Below are positions 10,565-17,874 of a stretch of 64,000 bases of DNA, in pieces; the stretch's first letter is position 1; every line of letters begins with the position of its first letter. The position numbers were made by a program, and so were the translations under genes. The stretch comes from Kordia sp. SMS9 (lineage in GTDB: Bacteria > Bacteroidota > Bacteroidia > Flavobacteriales > Flavobacteriaceae), in contig NZ_CP031153.1 of NCBI RefSeq assembly GCF_003352465.1, positions 2,842,987 through 2,906,986 of the forward strand, given 5' to 3'. The notes under the pieces are model-generated. The model worked only from the letters and a program-made list of their open reading frames with translations, did not search any database and was not told the origin of the DNA.

Positions 10565-10624
10565 GTGAGATACTTCATAGCAATTTTCCATACTCAATAG
10601 CCGTCAAAGATAGTAATTACAACT

Positions 10625-10649
10625 AAAAAAAGAGCGAATTGCTTCGCCC
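10625..10649 (-). terminator. Rho-independent terminator of the ABC transporter operon
   Basis: On the minus strand GGGCGAA, a four-base loop and TTCGCTC (one mismatch) form a stem followed by seven T residues. It lies about 200 bp after the stop of the permease gene. Confidence 0.6.
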
Positions 10650-10679
10650 TTTCTGTAAAATCTATGAGAATAGTATACT

Positions 10680-10843
10680 GTAAACTCGCTTAAACTTTTT
10701 TAATTTGCTAGAAAATGGCTCTTTTAAGTGCTGTTTTCACCTTTTCTTTGGTTCGTAACGCAACTATGAAACTCAAAAAAGCTTTCTACAGTACTTAAAA
10801 TTTCTAATTTTCGCTTACATTCTAAAAGTTAAAACGAGTTTAC
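10680..10843. repeat. MITE-like element with about 20-bp imperfect inverted ends
   Basis: GTAAACTCG at 10680-10688 is complementary to CGAGTTTAC at 10835-10843, and complementarity extends inward over AACTCG.TTAAACTTTT with two mismatches. The right 42 bp (TTCTAATTTTCGCTTACAT, then CTAAAAGTT and the CGAGTT end) recur at 33315-33357, where a shorter version is bounded by AACTCGTTTA and TAAACGAGTT. No ORF inside. Confidence 0.6.
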
Positions 10844-10850
10844 TATTTTG

Positions 10851-11681
10851 TTATAAATCTCTTCGTTTGAGTAATCGGTAGGATAAAAAGATATAGACCG
10901 CAACCCACGAAAGTGCAATGACAATTTCATACCAATGCACGGCATAATCTGTTGGGCGCATTTCTCCAGGATTGTTTACATTGATCATTCGTGTTATAGG
11001 ATCATTGATTAAATTCCACATAGAAGTGTAGGGCATAAACTGAAAAATGCTATCTGCCGTTTGCGTATTGGACCATTCAAATTTTGTCAGCGCATAAAAA
11101 ATCATTTCAGCAATATATAGAATGAATAAAAAGCCTAAGGAAAACGCCGAACGCTTTATTAAAACACCTACACACAAACACAAACTAAAGAATGTGAGAA
11201 GCTTTACAAAATATCCTAAAATAAATTCAGTACCATCAAAAATAATGTCTACATACAGAGCAGATGAAGGTGCGTTTGAAATACCTATAAATAATGTAAT
11301 CACAAATACCAATGCCGTAACAACAAGACTGTAAGCCAATATGAAATAAAACTTTGAGAGAATAACTTCTTTCTTGCTTAAACCGTCAATGAGATTTTGT
11401 TTGAGTGTCCGATTGCTATATTCATTCCCAATCATGGAGACGACCACAATGGCAAAGAAAAATTTGAAAAAGGCAATAAAAAACGTGGTAATATGCCAAA
11501 TGTATGGAAACTCAAAGATTTGTGTTTCCGATAAGTCTATGATAAACAACCCAAAAAAGTTAATTTTTATAGACGAAAGGATCAATATGGAAAGTGGAAA
11601 AATAAACGAAACGTAGATTAAGATTCTACTCGTTCTATTCAACCATAATTTTTGAAATTCTATTTGTAATAAACGTAACAT
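10851..11681 (-). CDS. ABC-2 type transporter permease
   Basis: 276-aa integral membrane protein with about six hydrophobic segments (for example IYVSFIFPLSILILSSI, FFIAFFKFFFAIVVVSMIG, ILAYSLVVTALVFVITLFIG, VIALSWVAVYIFLSYRLL). The start MLRLLQIEFQKLWLNR and the conserved GNEYSNRTLKQNLIDG segment fit ABC-2 permeases of the bacitracin/lantibiotic-export and copper-type (BcrB, NosY-like) group. It begins 17 bp after the ATPase gene on the same strand, so the two form one exporter operon. Substrate is unknown. Two Cys-rich double-glycine peptides are encoded divergently just upstream, which makes peptide export or self-immunity possible, but such ABC pairs are also common without peptides. Confidence 0.88.
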   Translation of the reverse strand: MLRLLQIEFQKLWLNRTSRILIYVSFIFPLSILILSSIKINFFGLFIIDLSETQIFEFPYIWHITTFFIAFFKFFFAIVVVSMIGNEYSNRTLKQNLIDGLSKKEVILSKFYFILAYSLVVTALVFVITLFIGISNAPSSALYVDIIFDGTEFILGYFVKLLTFFSLCLCVGVLIKRSAFSLGFLFILYIAEMIFYALTKFEWSNTQTADSIFQFMPYTSMWNLINDPITRMINVNNPGEMRPTDYAVHWYEIVIALSWVAVYIFLSYRLLKRRDL

Positions 11682-11698
11682 AGTTGTCGGTAGTAAAA

Positions 11699-12601
11699 TT
11701 AGTTAGATTGGTTTTCAGTTAACTGCAAGAATTGCTCTTCTAAGCTTTCTTTTCGATTGACTAAGTGCGATAACACAATTCCTTGTGCAAACATCGCTTT
11801 GTTGAAATCGGCTGCATTGAGAGGTTCTGTTAAGAAGGCTTTGATGATGTCTTCCTCTTTGTTAACAGTTCCAAAAGAAGGATGCGCTTCTAACAATTCT
11901 AGCAGTTCAGCTTCTTTGTCAGTTTTCAACTCAAAAAATCCTTGACTTGCTACCATTTCATCTACACGACCAGCATAAATTTTAACTCCTTGGCGTAAAA
12001 TAACCACATGGGAACATACTTTTTCTACTTCATCCAACAGGTGAGACGCCAATAAAATAGTCGTTCCTTGGGTTGCAATTTCTTTAATAATCTCTCTAAT
12101 TTGATGTATTCCTTGCGGATCTAATCCGTTGGTAGGTTCATCTAAAATTAAAATTTCAGGATCATTCAAAAGGGCAGAAGCAATGGCTAAACGTTGTTTC
12201 ATTCCTAAAGAAAATGTTTTAAACTTGCTGTCCTTTCGGTCTATAAGCCCTACTAGTTCCAGCTTTTCGTCGATTTTATCTTTCGATACATTTTTAATTT
12301 TACATACCAGCTTTAAATTGTCGTAAGCGGTCATGTACGGGTAAAAATTTGGACGTTCAATAATAGCGCCCACGCGTTTCAAAGCATCGTGTACCGCAAC
12401 ATTACCATTGAACCAATGAAAGTTTCCAGAAGTTCTGTTGACAACATTTAAGACCATTCCTAAGGTCGTAGATTTTCCGCTTCCGTTGGGTCCTAAAATG
12501 CCATACACATTTCCTTTTTCTATGGTAAATGATAAGTTTTGTACTGCTTTGACTTTCTTGTAATTTTTACTCAGATTTTGCAGTGTGAGGATTGTTTCCA
12601 A
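11699..12601 (-). CDS. ABC transporter ATP-binding protein
   Basis: The frame is open from 12673, but homologues begin METILTLQNLSKNY-like. TTG at 12601 gives exactly this N-terminus (LETILTL) and a 300-aa protein, so I use it; ATG at 12631 (MYNQSKNY) is an alternative. Numbered from the TTG: Walker A GPNGSGKST at 37-45, signature FSLGMKQRLA around 130-139, Walker B LILDEPTNGLDP around 151-162 with the catalytic Glu, and a switch His in LLASHLLDEVEK. Length and DEPTNGLDPQGI match the CcmA/BcrA-type drug or peptide exporter ATPases. It energises the permease encoded 17 bp downstream. Confidence 0.9.
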   Translation of the reverse strand: METILTLQNLSKNYKKVKAVQNLSFTIEKGNVYGILGPNGSGKSTTLGMVLNVVNRTSGNFHWFNGNVAVHDALKRVGAIIERPNFYPYMTAYDNLKLVCKIKNVSKDKIDEKLELVGLIDRKDSKFKTFSLGMKQRLAIASALLNDPEILILDEPTNGLDPQGIHQIREIIKEIATQGTTILLASHLLDEVEKVCSHVVILRQGVKIYAGRVDEMVASQGFFELKTDKEAELLELLEAHPSFGTVNKEEDIIKAFLTEPLNAADFNKAMFAQGIVLSHLVNRKESLEEQFLQLTENQSN

Positions 12602-12915
12602 TGTAATGTAGTTTTTTGATTGATTGTACATAGTTGACGACACAAGCGTAAAATTGTTACAAAATACAGGCAAACCTTTAAGAAAATAAAATTTCGCAGC
12701 TTTTTTTGGTCATTATGTCATTTTACAAATTGACGCACAAAAGTGGTTTTACTCTTTTTCTTTCTAAAACTATCAGTTTTAAGTAAAATTTATGAAGTAA
12801 AATTCTTGTAAAATCAAGGTATTCAGTATCTTAGGTAGAGTATTCATAGCTATGAAAAAGGGGGAAGCTGAAAAACCTACCATAAACAGAGTAAGCGCAA
12901 CTTAAATTTTTAATC

Positions 12916-13110
12916 ATGTTAAAAAAAATCTTAAAAGTAGAAGGAGCTAAAGAATTAGACAAAAAAGAACAATCGCAAATTACGGGAGGTGTAGATCCAG
13001 CTGTATGTACAGCTTGTGGCGGATTTGCAACACCAGGAAATTGCTTAATGGATCTGCAAGTCTGTATTTGCATCTTCGGTCTTGGAGCACAAGAATGTAG
13101 ATTCTTCTAA
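12916..13110 (+). CDS. Double-glycine leader, Cys-rich RiPP/bacteriocin-like precursor peptide
   Basis: 64-aa peptide. Residues 1-25 are a leader of the Flavobacteria bacteriocin-like kind (MLKKILKVEGAKELDKKEQ, ending in TGG at 23-25), normally cut after GG by a C39-peptidase ABC exporter. The 39-residue core has six Cys (31, 34, 43, 50, 52, 61) and few charges. No C39 peptidase or modification enzyme is adjacent; the divergent ABC transporter at 10.9-12.6 kb lacks a peptidase domain in what I can read. A strong terminator follows 24 bp after the stop, so it is a single-gene transcript. Activity (bacteriocin, signal or modified product) is unknown. Confidence 0.8.
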   Translation: MLKKILKVEGAKELDKKEQSQITGGVDPAVCTACGGFATPGNCLMDLQVCICIFGLGAQECRFF

Positions 13111-13133
13111 AAAAAATGTAAGTATAGAAGAAG

Positions 13134-13163
13134 TCCTCATGTATGTTACATGGGGATTTTTTT
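13134..13163 (+). terminator. Strong Rho-independent terminator
   Basis: TCCTCATGTA (13134-13143), loop TGT, TACATGGGGA (13147-13156) form a 10-bp stem with one G-T pair, followed by seven T. It ends the transcript of the 64-aa peptide. Confidence 0.9.
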
Positions 13164-13318
13164 ACGCGAATACTTTTTAAACTATCATTTTATAAATTGG
13201 TTACAATAATCTTCTTTTTTGGGAGGAAACGGACGCATTGAGACTTCTTTTCTTCGTTGAAAATTCATTTTCTGCATACTTTGGCTTCATAAAACATCAA
13301 ACATTAAAATTTTAAATT

Positions 13319-13522
13319 ATGAAGAAACGTAGTATTAAAAATTTGAGTTTAAACAAAAAATCTGTAGCATCGGTTAACAAAATGTATTCTATTAAAGGGG
13401 GAAATACTGTTCATTATTGTGAAACCAATACCAGTGCTAATTTATCTTGTTATGGTATGTGTGCAGGAACGAACGCTACCACTGGTTGCACTCTGTATAC
13501 CTTAATGTGGGCTTGGATCTGA
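13319..13522 (+). CDS. Lanthipeptide-like precursor peptide (KNLSLNKKS leader, GG)
   Basis: 67-aa peptide. The leader MKKRSIKNLSLNKKSVASVN with GG at 27-28 belongs to the short Bacteroidota leaders annotated as class I lanthipeptide precursors; KNLSL resembles the FNLD box read by LanB dehydratases. The core has four Cys (34, 44, 48, 57), many Thr/Ser able to be dehydrated, and an aromatic tail MWAWI. No LanB/LanC is in the window, so modification is inferred from the leader only. It has its own region between a terminator upstream and a convergent terminator downstream. It belongs with the peptides at 34252 and 36123. Confidence 0.8.
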   Translation: MKKRSIKNLSLNKKSVASVNKMYSIKGGNTVHYCETNTSANLSCYGMCAGTNATTGCTLYTLMWAWI

Positions 13523-13558
13523 GGGTCTATGGGATGAAGAAACGGAAATTAAATAAAA

Positions 13559-13597
13559 ATGGAAAAGCCTTTACTATTTCGGTAAAGGCTTTTCCAT
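13559..13597. terminator. Bidirectional terminator between convergent genes
   Basis: ATGGAAAAGCCTTTAC (13559-13574) and its exact complement GTAAAGGCTTTTCCAT (13582-13597) form a 16-bp stem with a 7-nt loop. It serves the 67-aa peptide gene on plus and the nucleoid-associated protein gene on minus, whose stop codon begins at the next base. Confidence 0.8.
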
Positions 13598-14656
13598 TTA
13601 TGCTTTTTGTTCTTTGTTGAAATATACCAAGTAATAATACATCTGCTTTTCTTCGTCCCAACCTTTTTCTACAAATTTCTCTGCAGATTCCGGATTGATA
13701 AAGTCCATCTTAATTTGAATATTGGTGTCCAAACTAATCGTATTCTTGATGCTTTTTCTAGCTGATGAAACCGCTTTGTTCGCAATAGGAAACTCAGAAA
13801 CATCTTCAATGCTATATTTTGGTCCTTTTTCTACTTTATAATGCTTAAACTCAGGAATCAAATCAGGATTGTCAATCACTTCGTTTAAAAACTCAGTCTC
13901 TTCAAAAGTGTCGTTTTTCGCAAAATGATTCACCGCACGGTTCATAAACATCACTTCTTCCTTCTTATCTTCCGCAGGAAAAACTACGTCTTTGGCAAAG
14001 TTTTGACAGAACTTTAAGTACTTTTTCGTGTAGAAGTTTTCATCTTCAAAAATATCTACGCCTAAAAAGTGATCCAACCAATATTTGGTATCGTATTTAT
14101 TGCTATCTACTGACAAAATTTTATAGCCTTCTTCCTTTTTGATGTTGAAAATGATGCAACCTTTGTCCAATTTGTTCAACGAAACTCCTTGTTGTAACAA
14201 TACGTCCAAATTGCTTCCTTTTTCTTCAAACTGTAAAAAATCGTTTTTAATTTCCGATTTAAAAATACCAACGGCGTCTACTTTTTCATTATCAATCACT
14301 ACATTTTCAAAATGTCCCACATACACTTCGCCACTTTTAATATGCGGATGCTGTGATTGTTCAAACAGCAACGAAGCAATCTTTTTAGAATTTTCATGCA
14401 CGCTAGACGGATCGTTAAAAACGTCCGAGACAATCGTATACAACTGATTAAACTCTAAATCGACTTCATTCGTAAATTGAAAATAATTTTCTTCCTTTTC
14501 ACGAAATGGTTTAAAAAAATATTCTTTCAACAAAGGTGTAATTTCGTCCGTTAATTGATACGGATCTGACGAGAGAAATACGTTTTCGTTTCTACTTTTA
14601 TTTCCTACTTTATGAATAGAAATATCGTTAATCTGCGCACTGTATAAATTGATCAT
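13598..14656 (-). CDS. Nucleoid-associated protein (NdpA/YejK family)
   Basis: 352-aa soluble protein. The N-terminus MINLYSAQINDISIHKVGNK, the early LKEYFFKPF block and FNQLYTIVSDVF fit the 37-kDa nucleoid-associated protein family (PF04245). A stretch around 110-150 (HIKSGEVYVGHFENVVIDNEK) also fits. Family members bind the nucleoid; the biochemical role in Bacteroidota is poorly defined. No signal peptide or membrane segment. Monocistronic, converging on the peptide gene through a shared terminator. Confidence 0.82.
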   Translation of the reverse strand: MINLYSAQINDISIHKVGNKSRNENVFLSSDPYQLTDEITPLLKEYFFKPFREKEENYFQFTNEVDLEFNQLYTIVSDVFNDPSSVHENSKKIASLLFEQSQHPHIKSGEVYVGHFENVVIDNEKVDAVGIFKSEIKNDFLQFEEKGSNLDVLLQQGVSLNKLDKGCIIFNIKKEEGYKILSVDSNKYDTKYWLDHFLGVDIFEDENFYTKKYLKFCQNFAKDVVFPAEDKKEEVMFMNRAVNHFAKNDTFEETEFLNEVIDNPDLIPEFKHYKVEKGPKYSIEDVSEFPIANKAVSSARKSIKNTISLDTNIQIKMDFINPESAEKFVEKGWDEEKQMYYYLVYFNKEQKA

Positions 14657-14686
14657 TCGTTAGGGTGTAATTTTTATATTGTTATA

Positions 14687-14760
14687 TTTTTTTCACTTTC
14701 GTGAGAATGTTTCTATGAATGTTTCCACTTTCGTGAGAACTTCTGCGTTCAGAATGAAGT
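14687..14760. repeat. Left copy of CACTTTCGTGAGA direct repeat pair
   Basis: A T-rich run leads into CACTTTCGTGAGAA at 14694-14707, repeated at 14726-14739. A diverged copy with the same order (T run, CACTTTCGTGAGA, second CACTTTCGTG) lies at 17064-17130, on the other side of the 319-aa and radical SAM genes. The rest of the gap 14657-14936 shows only AT-rich DNA and a TATCTTTA -7-like box near 14902. Confidence 0.65.
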
Positions 14761-14936
14761 TTTGTAAAAGCTCATTTTCTAGTCTTAAAAAAGCTTCTAT
14801 ACTTTTTGGCAAAAATAGCTAAAAAAACAAAAAGCAAAAGCAAACTTTTCATTTAACTATCAACATAATTTCATGTAATTTTTTATAAAAAAACTCTTTT
14901 GGTATCTTTATTGTTGCAAAAACAGAAACCGATACT

Positions 14937-15896
14937 ATGAAAACTACATTAAAAGTTACTCCGAAAAGAAGATATAAAACACCAAAATATCCTTCTTATT
15001 TAGATCAAAGTCCGCTTCAAATGTCTAAAAATGTGACCAAAACAGGATACTATGCCACTGCATTCTTAGGTGTCTTTGGACTTTTTGCATTTTCGGGAAC
15101 TACCAATACTTCTAATGAAGTAAAGGAAAATCCAATAAAATTTAAAGAATTGGGTTTCCCACATACTTATGCAGCTTTTGGAACAGGTTTACCAGACAGA
15201 CTTAACAGATCGACAGCTATAAAAATTATTGATTCTATTTTCTTAGCTAACAAAATTGAACTTGTAAAAGAGTATCCAGTTTCTAATGATGGACTTCATT
15301 TTAATGCAACAGGATACAATAAAAAACACAACATTGGCTATGTGTGGTTAGATCATAATAGTACTGCTCCTGATTGTTATCAATCTTGGCGTGGAAATAT
15401 TAGAGGGAATTCATTGTCTAAAGAAGACATGAAAGCATATAACGAATTAAAAGAAAAAATAAAAGACGATCCGAATCGCTATACAATTGAAAAAGAATTT
15501 CTAAAAAACCTAAGCAACCGAAAAGGATATTACAAACTTTTAGAATTAAAACAACACTTGTATTATAATACTGCGCTCAGAGAACAAATAGCAAAGTACA
15601 TTAAAGAAAATCCAAATCGCGCTGATGAAGACTATGGAAAGGAAATTTTGGACGCTTATCACGATGACGTTGTCGACTTACAGGAAATGAAACAATTGGT
15701 AAAGGAAGATGCTACAAATATTGCAGCATTATCCATGTACAATGACGAACTTTCATATCATTCTTATGGTGGAATCATTGATGAAGAGGGAAATTACGTC
15801 AAAAGAGGCGGAGATGCTAGAAAAAAAGCTATCGAAAAATTAGAAAACCTAGTTCAAGACTATATAGATTGGGCAAAATCAGAAGGGAGATATTAA
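14937..15896 (+). CDS. Uncharacterised membrane-anchored protein coupled to a radical SAM enzyme
   Basis: 319-aa protein I do not recognise. The N-terminus is basic and Tyr/Pro/Lys-rich (RRYKTPKYPSYLD), followed by one hydrophobic segment at about 38-56 (YYATAFLGVFGLFAFSG), suggesting an N-in membrane anchor. About 75-130 has a compact motif set (STAIKIIDSIFL, KEYPVSNDGLHFNATGY, NIGYVWLDH) recalling the core layout of PD-(D/E)XK-like folds without clear catalytic acids (weak inference). About 160-319 is charged and helical, ending in DYIDWAKSEGRY. The stop overlaps the ATG of the radical SAM gene (TAATG), which indicates translational coupling and a shared pathway. It could be a partner, scaffold or substrate of that enzyme. 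Confidence 0.8.
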   Translation: MKTTLKVTPKRRYKTPKYPSYLDQSPLQMSKNVTKTGYYATAFLGVFGLFAFSGTTNTSNEVKENPIKFKELGFPHTYAAFGTGLPDRLNRSTAIKIIDSIFLANKIELVKEYPVSNDGLHFNATGYNKKHNIGYVWLDHNSTAPDCYQSWRGNIRGNSLSKEDMKAYNELKEKIKDDPNRYTIEKEFLKNLSNRKGYYKLLELKQHLYYNTALREQIAKYIKENPNRADEDYGKEILDAYHDDVVDLQEMKQLVKEDATNIAALSMYNDELSYHSYGGIIDEEGNYVKRGGDARKKAIEKLENLVQDYIDWAKSEGRY

Positions 15897-17053
15897 TGAG
15901 TACATCCATAAAATATACCGCAAATTTTCATGTTACACACGATTGCAACATGCGTTGTAGTTACTGTTACGCAGGAGAAAAAACAAAAGCTTCTATGACT
16001 GACGCTACAACACAAGAATCTATTGATTTTGTAGTAGCTGAAGTGCAAAGAAAAAAAGCAACCAAATTAGTGCTTGCTTTTTTAGGTGGCGAACCTTTAA
16101 TGGAAACAGAAAAACTCTTTTATATACATGATGAATGTAAAAGAAGATTGGGAGAAGAAGTAAATATCGTAGGTCAATTATCAACAAACGGATTATTGCT
16201 AACCGAAAGCTTGATGAAAAATTTGACCGATAGAAACATTATGGTTTCTTTGAGTTTAGACGGAACTCCTGAAACGATGCAGAAACAACGTCCAACAATT
16301 GGAAATTCCGATTACTCCAAAATCATGGATCGTACCATACAAAATGTATTAAAACACAATCCTTTTACAAATGCTTTTTGTGTAGTAACTCCAGCGTCTT
16401 CAAAAAATCTATATGAAAATATCACTTGGATTTACGATCAAGGATTGCATTTTATTAACTGTACGTTAGATTATTCCGCAGAGTGGACGTATCAAGATTT
16501 TGAAATTTTAGCTTCGGAATATGAAAAACTGTCAAAATGGTATGAAGAAAAGTGCAACAATGTAGAGCATTTTTACTTTAGCAGTTTTGATGAACGCATT
16601 CAAACACATACAAAAAAACCAGCGGCATGCGGCAATAAATGTAGTATTGGAAACAATCAAATTTCTATTGCGCCCAATGGTGATCTTTATCCTTGTATGC
16701 AATTTGTAAAACCAGTGCATCAAGCAGATCCAAATGTGCAATTAGGAACTGTTAAAAAAGGATTTGTAAGTGCTAAATTAAATCAGTTTAGAGCAGACGT
16801 TATTAAAGAGAAGCCAGAATGTGCAGGATGCAAACTAAAAGAGCGTTGTTCTACTTGGTGTTCGTGTATCAACTACGCTTCTACAAAAAGTGTTTCAAAG
16901 GCAAGTCCTGTAGCCTGTTATCATGAAAAAATGCTCATTCCTATTGTGGATAAAATGAGTACTAAACTTTGGAGAGAAAAAAATCAATTGTTCATTCAAA
17001 AACATTACAATCCTTTATACTCTTTCGTTGCCCAAGCAATGACTAATTTTTAA
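15896..17053 (+). CDS. Radical SAM/SPASM domain protein, peptide-maturase type
   Basis: 385 aa from ATG 15896; the frame is open from 15869 but this ATG overlaps the previous stop and begins just before the motif. The N-terminal 4Fe-4S site is CNMRCSYC (Cys17, 21, 24) after HVTHD, with FLGGEPLM around residue 70 as SAM-binding motif. The C-terminal SPASM-type region carries CGNKCSIG, PNGDLYPCMQ, CAGCKLKERCSTWCSC and a last Cys in VACYHE, enough for two auxiliary clusters. SPASM enzymes mostly modify peptides (sactipeptides, PQQ, cyclophane RiPPs) or activate sulfatases by forming formylglycine. No sulfatase or classical short precursor lies next to it; the coupled 319-aa protein is the obvious partner. 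Confidence 0.9.
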   Translation: MSTSIKYTANFHVTHDCNMRCSYCYAGEKTKASMTDATTQESIDFVVAEVQRKKATKLVLAFLGGEPLMETEKLFYIHDECKRRLGEEVNIVGQLSTNGLLLTESLMKNLTDRNIMVSLSLDGTPETMQKQRPTIGNSDYSKIMDRTIQNVLKHNPFTNAFCVVTPASSKNLYENITWIYDQGLHFINCTLDYSAEWTYQDFEILASEYEKLSKWYEEKCNNVEHFYFSSFDERIQTHTKKPAACGNKCSIGNNQISIAPNGDLYPCMQFVKPVHQADPNVQLGTVKKGFVSAKLNQFRADVIKEKPECAGCKLKERCSTWCSCINYASTKSVSKASPVACYHEKMLIPIVDKMSTKLWREKNQLFIQKHYNPLYSFVAQAMTNF

Positions 17054-17063
17054 ATAATTATAA

Positions 17064-17140
17064 TTTTTTTCACTTTCGTGAGATGTGTTCTATTGCTACT
17101 TTCATTTTCGTAAGGCACTTTCGTGTTAAGGATGGAGGCT
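17064..17140. repeat. Right copy of CACTTTCGTGAGA direct repeat pair
   Basis: After a T run, CACTTTCGTGAGA at 17071-17083, CATTTTCGTAAGG at 17103-17115 and CACTTTCGTG at 17116-17125, in the same orientation as the copy at 14687-14760. It starts 11 bp after the radical SAM stop codon. Confidence 0.6.
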
Positions 17141-17166
17141 TTGTTGGAGCTCTTTTGTAAAATGGA

Positions 17167-17184
17167 TTCCTGCCTGCGCAGGAA
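17167..17184. repeat. REP-like palindrome
   Basis: TTCCTGC, loop CTGC, GCAGGAA, in the context GGATTCCTGCCTGCGCAGGA, a palindromic word found dispersed between genes in many bacterial genomes. It sits in the 285-bp gap after the radical SAM gene. The gap also holds an A/T hairpin (17222-17250) and two TAGCTGA...TTTTG.CGAA units between 17290 and 17337. Confidence 0.55.
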
Positions 17185-17221
17185 TGACAGTTTGCAAAAA
17201 GCGACTGCCGAGAGCCTGACC

Positions 17222-17250
17222 GTTTTTTAGTGCAGAAGCAACTAAAAAAT
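17222..17250. terminator. Terminator-like A/T hairpin
   Basis: GTTTTTTAGT (17222-17231) pairs with ACTAAAAAAT (17241-17250) around a nine-base loop; the outermost pair is a G-T wobble. It could end the convergent radical SAM and pRiA4b-like transcripts, but the stem is AT-only, so confidence is low. Confidence 0.35.
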
Positions 17251-17338
17251 GGGAACGCCCAAAAATTATCGAATCAAACTTGCCAAATTAAGCTAGCTGA
17301 GCCTTTGCCGAAAACAGGTAGCTGACCTTTTGTCGAAG

Positions 17339-17848
17339 CTAGTTCCAGTTTTCGTCAAAATTCAAACTATCGTAATCGTTGATGTCTAAATCATCATCAT
17401 CGTTTAAACCATACGGATCTTCGTCCGCTTCAAACTGTTTGTCGGGCGCGCTGTCTGGAAGAATTCCGTGAGAAAACAACAAATTTGGGTACAATATGCC
17501 GTTGATTGGATCCGCAATTTCTGCCAATTCTATCAAAAACGTCCACATATTTAAGAAATCATACACATAAATCATGCGTGTTTGATCTTCTGAAAAAACG
17601 CTGTCCAAAGTAGTTTCGTTCATCAGACTCGGAGTATCAGGTCCTTCTCCCATATCGAACTGTGAAATTTCTTCACCTTGATTCCATTCGTCATCGCTCA
17701 CGTAAAAAGACGCCATTTCCATACCGTCAAATCCAAACGCTTGTGTGATGGCATTGCTGAAATCTTCAAACGTTGCATCTTCCTGAATTTCAATATCTCT
17801 AAAGACATCTTCCGTTGCATCTAATATTATTCTAAATCTATAAATCAT
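17339..17848 (-). CDS. Plasmid pRiA4b ORF-3-like protein
   Basis: 169-aa acidic protein. The N-terminal MIYRFRIILDATEDVFRDIE, then DATFEDFSNAITQAFGFDG and MASFYVSDDEWNQG, matches the pRiA4b ORF-3 / IS1096 passenger TnpR-like family (PF07929), whose members are widespread chromosomal proteins of unknown function. The C-terminus is Asp-rich (NDDDDLDINDYD). No catalytic motif is evident. It starts 26 bp downstream of the ctaA stop on the same strand and could be read from the same transcript. The association with mobile elements is historical; no transposase is nearby. Confidence 0.75.
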   Translation of the reverse strand: MIYRFRIILDATEDVFRDIEIQEDATFEDFSNAITQAFGFDGMEMASFYVSDDEWNQGEEISQFDMGEGPDTPSLMNETTLDSVFSEDQTRMIYVYDFLNMWTFLIELAEIADPINGILYPNLLFSHGILPDSAPDKQFEADEDPYGLNDDDDLDINDYDSLNFDENWN

Positions 17849-17874
17849 GATCTTTTAAAAAATGGAATGCAAAT

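Larger units (their letters stand above)
10385..10850. other. 466-bp intergenic region with hairpins and a MITE-like element
   Basis: No convincing gene in either strand. The stretch should hold the promoter of the giant adhesin operon at its left end, the terminator of the ABC transporter operon (10625-10649), a strong inverted repeat (10512-10564) and an element with inverted ends (10680-10843). These sites are listed separately. Confidence 0.7.

Noticed and set aside
17339..17848. IS1096 passenger / transposon gene
   Set aside because: The family name is historical; there is no transposase or inverted repeats nearby, so I do not call a mobile element.
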